Assembly (NCBI GenBank): GCA_023480605.1
Contig: JAMCWS010000213.1
Location: 1,210-9,351 of the forward strand
From: a bacterium
GTDB lineage: Bacteria; Sumerlaeota; Sumerlaeia; MVZB01
Direction: 5' to 3'
Length of the DNA: 8,142 bases
Below, piece after piece: positions 5,914-8,142 of this stretch (position 1 is its first letter; each line of letters begins with the position of its first letter). Both the position numbers and the translations under genes were made by a program. Under the pieces are notes generated by a model that searched no databases, was not told the DNA's origin, and was given only the letters and a program-made list of their open reading frames with translations.

Positions 5914-7452
5914 TTATTCACCGCCTTCGCCTTCGCCGGCGGGATCGTCGGGCACGGTCGGAAGAACCCAGTTTCGCCCGTCGCGCGCGATGAGCGTCGC
6001 CGCTTCCTCGGGCCCCCACGTTCCGGCCGCGTAATTGGGGAAATTGCCTGGCGCCACGGTGCTCCAGGCCTCGAGAATCGGCATGATGACCCTCCAGGCG
6101 ATCTCGACCTGGTCGGCGCGCATAAACTGCGTGGCGTCGGCGATCATCACGTCCAGCAACAGGGTTTCGTAGGCCTCGGGCGGCGTCGCATGGAAGGTTT
6201 CTTTGTAACTGAAGCGCATTTCGGCGGCCGAAAGGTTCATCACCGGTCCCGGATGCTTGGCCTGGAAACGCAGTTCGATCCCCTCGTCGGGTTGAATGCG
6301 GATGACCAGGCGATTGGGCGACCAGGCGCCGGCGGCCGAAGGCGGAAACGACTGGTGGGGAACAGGATGGAACCGGATGATGACCTCTGACACCTGGGCG
6401 GGGAGGCGCTTGCCCGTGCGCAGATAAAAGGGCACATCGTGCCAGCGCCAGTTGTCGATGTAATATTTGACGGCGGCGAACGTCTCGGTGTCTGAGTCGG
6501 GGGCGACGCCGGGCTCCTCGCGATAACCGGCCGCCCGTTCGCATCGCAACCAGCCCGGCCCATACTGGCCGCGGACGGCGAAACGACTCACTTGGTCGGG
6601 AGGGATCGGTCGGATCGCGCGCAGGACGTCGACCTTCTTGTTACGGATCTCATCGGCGTTGAACGAGACAGGCGCCTCCATCGCCACCAGGCACAGCACC
6701 TGGTGCAGGTGGTTCTGCACCATGTCGCGCAACGCGCCCGCACCCTCGTAATAACCGCCGCGGTGGCCGACACCGATACGTTCGGCAACCGTGATTTGCA
6801 CGTGGTCGATGTAGCGACGATTCCAGAGCGGTTCGAACAGCGAATTGGCGAAACGGAGGGCCAAAATATTCTGGACGGTTTCCTTGCCGAGGAAGTGGTC
6901 GATCCGATAGATCTGGGACTCGTCGAACAGGCCGTTCATGCGGGCGATGAGGCGCCGCGCCGAATCCAGGTCGGTTCCGAAAGGTTTCTCGACGACGATG
7001 CGCGCCCGGTCGGGCGGAACCGTCAAACCGGCCTGGCGCAGTTGATCGCAAACAGTCTCGATCGCCATGGGTGGGATCGCCAGGTAATAAATATGCGCGG
7101 CAGGCTGGCCCCATTGCTGATCCAAGGCGGCCAGCCGCCGCCCCAGATCGACATAGGCCTCGGTCTGATCGAAGCCGGCGCGCAAATAAACCAGCCGCGC
7201 CGCGAATTCAGCCCATTTGTCATCCTCGGTCCTGCCGCGCCGGGAAAATTCGTCGACGCCTCCGCGCAGACGGCTGCGGAAATCGTCATCGCTCATCTCT
7301 CGCATGTCGATGCCGAGGATCGCGAATCGGTCGGGCAGCCACTCGTCGAGGTATAGATTGTAAAGCGCTGGAATGAGTTTACGGCGCGTGAGATCGCCGC
7401 CGGCGCCAAAGATCGTGAACACGATGGTATGCGGACGATTCGATAGCTTCAT
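5914..7452 (-). CDS. zwf: Glucose-6-phosphate 1-dehydrogenase
   Basis: This enzyme oxidises glucose 6-phosphate to 6-phosphogluconolactone with NAD(P)+, the first step of the oxidative pentose phosphate (and Entner-Doudoroff) route. The 512-residue protein has the normal length. The coenzyme loop is GAGGDLTRRK (16-25), a variant of the usual GASGDLA. The EKPFG motif is at 155-159. The active-site signature RIDHFLGKE (183-191) includes the substrate-binding histidine H186. H248 in MVQNHLHQ corresponds to the catalytic base. The start is supported by AGGGAG (plus-strand 7458-7463) 5 bases upstream. The C-terminus ends in a short Gly/Glu-rich tail after the conserved W-G-P-E segment. No gnd or pgl gene adjoins it, so zwf appears to be a single-gene unit here. 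Confidence 0.97.
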   Translation of the reverse strand: MKLSNRPHTIVFTIFGAGGDLTRRKLIPALYNLYLDEWLPDRFAILGIDMREMSDDDFRSRLRGGVDEFSRRGRTEDDKWAEFAARLVYLRAGFDQTEAYVDLGRRLAALDQQWGQPAAHIYYLAIPPMAIETVCDQLRQAGLTVPPDRARIVVEKPFGTDLDSARRLIARMNGLFDESQIYRIDHFLGKETVQNILALRFANSLFEPLWNRRYIDHVQITVAERIGVGHRGGYYEGAGALRDMVQNHLHQVLCLVAMEAPVSFNADEIRNKKVDVLRAIRPIPPDQVSRFAVRGQYGPGWLRCERAAGYREEPGVAPDSDTETFAAVKYYIDNWRWHDVPFYLRTGKRLPAQVSEVIIRFHPVPHQSFPPSAAGAWSPNRLVIRIQPDEGIELRFQAKHPGPVMNLSAAEMRFSYKETFHATPPEAYETLLLDVMIADATQFMRADQVEIAWRVIMPILEAWSTVAPGNFPNYAAGTWGPEEAATLIARDGRNWVLPTVPDDPAGEGEGGE

Positions 7453-7566
7453 GGTCGCTCCCTGACCTTTCGAACGCCGGGCGGAAACGCGCCATCGGGC
7501 AATACGCCGGTACCGCTGGATTCCGCGGGCGCATGATGAACGGGGCTCTCTCGGACCCTATCCATC

Positions 7567-7595
7567 ATTTTACCGGCGCGGCGTGCGGCGCGCAA
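7567..7595 (-). promoter_or_regulatory. Candidate sigma-70 promoter of zwf
   Basis: On the minus strand TTGCGC (7590-7595) is followed after exactly 17 bases by TAAAAT (7567-7572). The -10 box matches TATAAT at 5 of 6 positions and the -35 at 3 of 6. Transcription would start near 7560, giving a leader of about 108 bases before the zwf ATG. It is the best such pair I saw in the 197-base gap 7453-7649, but in GC-rich DNA this remains a weak prediction. Confidence 0.4.
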
Positions 7596-7649
7596 TCACG
7601 ACCGGCCGTGCGCGGCCATGCCGGCCTGGATGGGACGGGAGTTTTAAAA

Positions 7650-8007
7650 TCAATGTCGGCCGTGCGCCACAGTCAGGCCGGCGATGTCGGTTTGAAAGTC
7701 GGTGTAAGCGCGGTAGCGGCCCCGCATCCACGGTGCGATGGTGGCGCGGCGGCCGGCGCGCACGCAGACCGGGCGGATGTTATCGGCTTCCGAGTCGCGC
7801 GTCAACGCCGTCCAGCGCCAGGTGGCGCCGCCGTCGGGAGTCCAGCCGCGATAGATCTCGCGGCGCCCCATGCCGATCCTGGCGCCACTGTCCGGATCGA
7901 GGGGAATCCGGATTGTTGATCATAATCGGCGTCTGTTCCGGGTGACTATCCGAATGCGTGGCACGGCAGGGCGGCGCCGAAATCCGAGACGCCATGACAG
8001 TGACCCG
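7650..8007 (-). pseudogene. Remnant of a BNR_4-type (sialidase-like) protein, C-terminal part, frameshifted
   Basis: Two adjacent minus-strand frames together give one recognisable C-terminus. The first (about 8007-7908) reads ...HSDSHPEQTPIMINNPD. One base out of frame, the second (about 7904-7650) reads PLDPDSGARIGMGRREIYRG, continues with WTPDGGATWRW, DSEADNIRP and WMRGRYRAYTDFQTDIAGL, and stops at TGA. This order (PEQTPI, DPxxGxRIGxRREIYRG, DGGATWxWTALTxDSxxDNxRP, RGRYxxYTD) is what I expect of the end of BNR repeat (BNR_4) proteins. The join lies near a CCCC run at 7902-7905, where removing one base restores the frame. A stop (TAG 8008-8010) precedes the first part, and only 20 bases separate that stop from the upstream gene, so the N-terminal part is missing. 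This is a decayed fragment, or a real gene hit by sequence or assembly errors. Confidence 0.65.
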
Positions 8008-8030
8008 CTACTCCTTCTGTCATGCAGTCC

Positions 8031-8141
8031 TCAACTCATCACTCGCCGGTCTTTCGCCGGGAAGTGGGCGAAATTCTGGCCGCCGCGCATGAAATCGGCC
8101 GTGTCGTCCATCCAGCCGTCCAGCCGCGCGCGCAGGTCCTT
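8031..8141 (-). CDS. C-terminal end of a probable sulfatase (5' end outside window)
   Basis: The minus-strand frame entering at the right edge is open for 36 codons and ends with TGA at 8031-8033. It begins KDLRARLDGWMDDTADFMRG and continues GQNFAHFPAKDRRVMS. The pattern L-R-x-R-L-x-x-W-M-x-x-T-x-D is typical of the last helix of arylsulfatase-family proteins in saccharolytic PVC bacteria. The catalytic Cys/Ser motif would be outside the window, so the family call rests on this ending alone. It has the same orientation as the BNR_4 remnant, consistent with a former polysaccharide-degradation cluster. Confidence 0.5.
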   Translation of the reverse strand, partial: KDLRARLDGWMDDTADFMRGGQNFAHFPAKDRRVMS

Positions 8142-8142
8142 G

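Noticed and set aside
6592..7356. 254-codon open frame on the plus strand opposite zwf
   Set aside because: Antisense shadow of zwf; the sense protein carries all G6PDH motifs.
7533..7568. ATGATG ... CATCAT inverted repeat followed by TTTTA as a plus-strand terminator
   Set aside because: No plus-strand gene ends nearby, the stem is interrupted, and on the minus strand the same bases overlap the proposed zwf -10 box.

Overview
The window is a GC-rich, densely coded stretch of a bacterial chromosome. The left part reads on the + strand and the right part on the - strand. The gene content points to a flagellated, saccharolytic bacterium of the PVC superphylum (planctomycete-like) or a similar environmental phylum such as Hydrogenedentota or Sumerlaeota. 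The clues are Tat-exported sugar oxidoreductase and epimerase-like proteins, a BNR_4-type fragment, a probable sulfatase end, a glycoside-hydrolase-like C-terminus, and a flagellin carrying hook-IN motifs. This placement is an inference from gene families; there is no rRNA or other phylogenetic marker here.

Layout, left to right. (1) 3-392 (+): the C-terminal end of a larger glycoside-hydrolase-like protein. (2) 393-841: a 449-base gap with an AT-richer stretch, two inverted repeats and a very good sigma-54 promoter (GG-N10-GC). (3) 842-2323 (+): a flagellin with an exact 39-bp in-frame tandem duplication in its most conserved N-terminal segment, closed by a strong intrinsic terminator at 2361-2400. 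(4) 2544-2559: a 16-bp perfect palindrome with a LacI/GalR-like core, upstream of two Tat-signal genes, a Gfo/Idh/MocA oxidoreductase (2662-3951) and a TIM-barrel isomerase/epimerase (4023-4886), which look like one operon. (5) 5042-5875 (+): a PPK2-type polyphosphate kinase, convergent with (6) zwf, glucose-6-phosphate dehydrogenase (5914-7452, -), which has a candidate sigma-70 promoter upstream. (7) 7650-8007 (-): a truncated, frameshifted BNR_4-like remnant. (8) 8031-8141 (-): the last 36 codons of a probable sulfatase.

How the genes fit together. The Gfo/Idh and TIM-barrel proteins probably act together on a sugar or cyclitol outside the cytoplasm. The flanking carbohydrate-active fragments fit polysaccharide use. 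Zwf feeds glucose 6-phosphate into the oxidative pentose phosphate pathway, and PPK2 links polyphosphate to nucleotide pools. The flagellin is an independent, sigma-54-controlled unit.

I did not find a clearly new multi-gene system. The most unusual item is the flagellin duplication, which copies the D1/TLR5-type segment exactly. The sigma-54 promoter, the sugar-operon palindrome and the decayed BNR_4 fragment also deserve checking.
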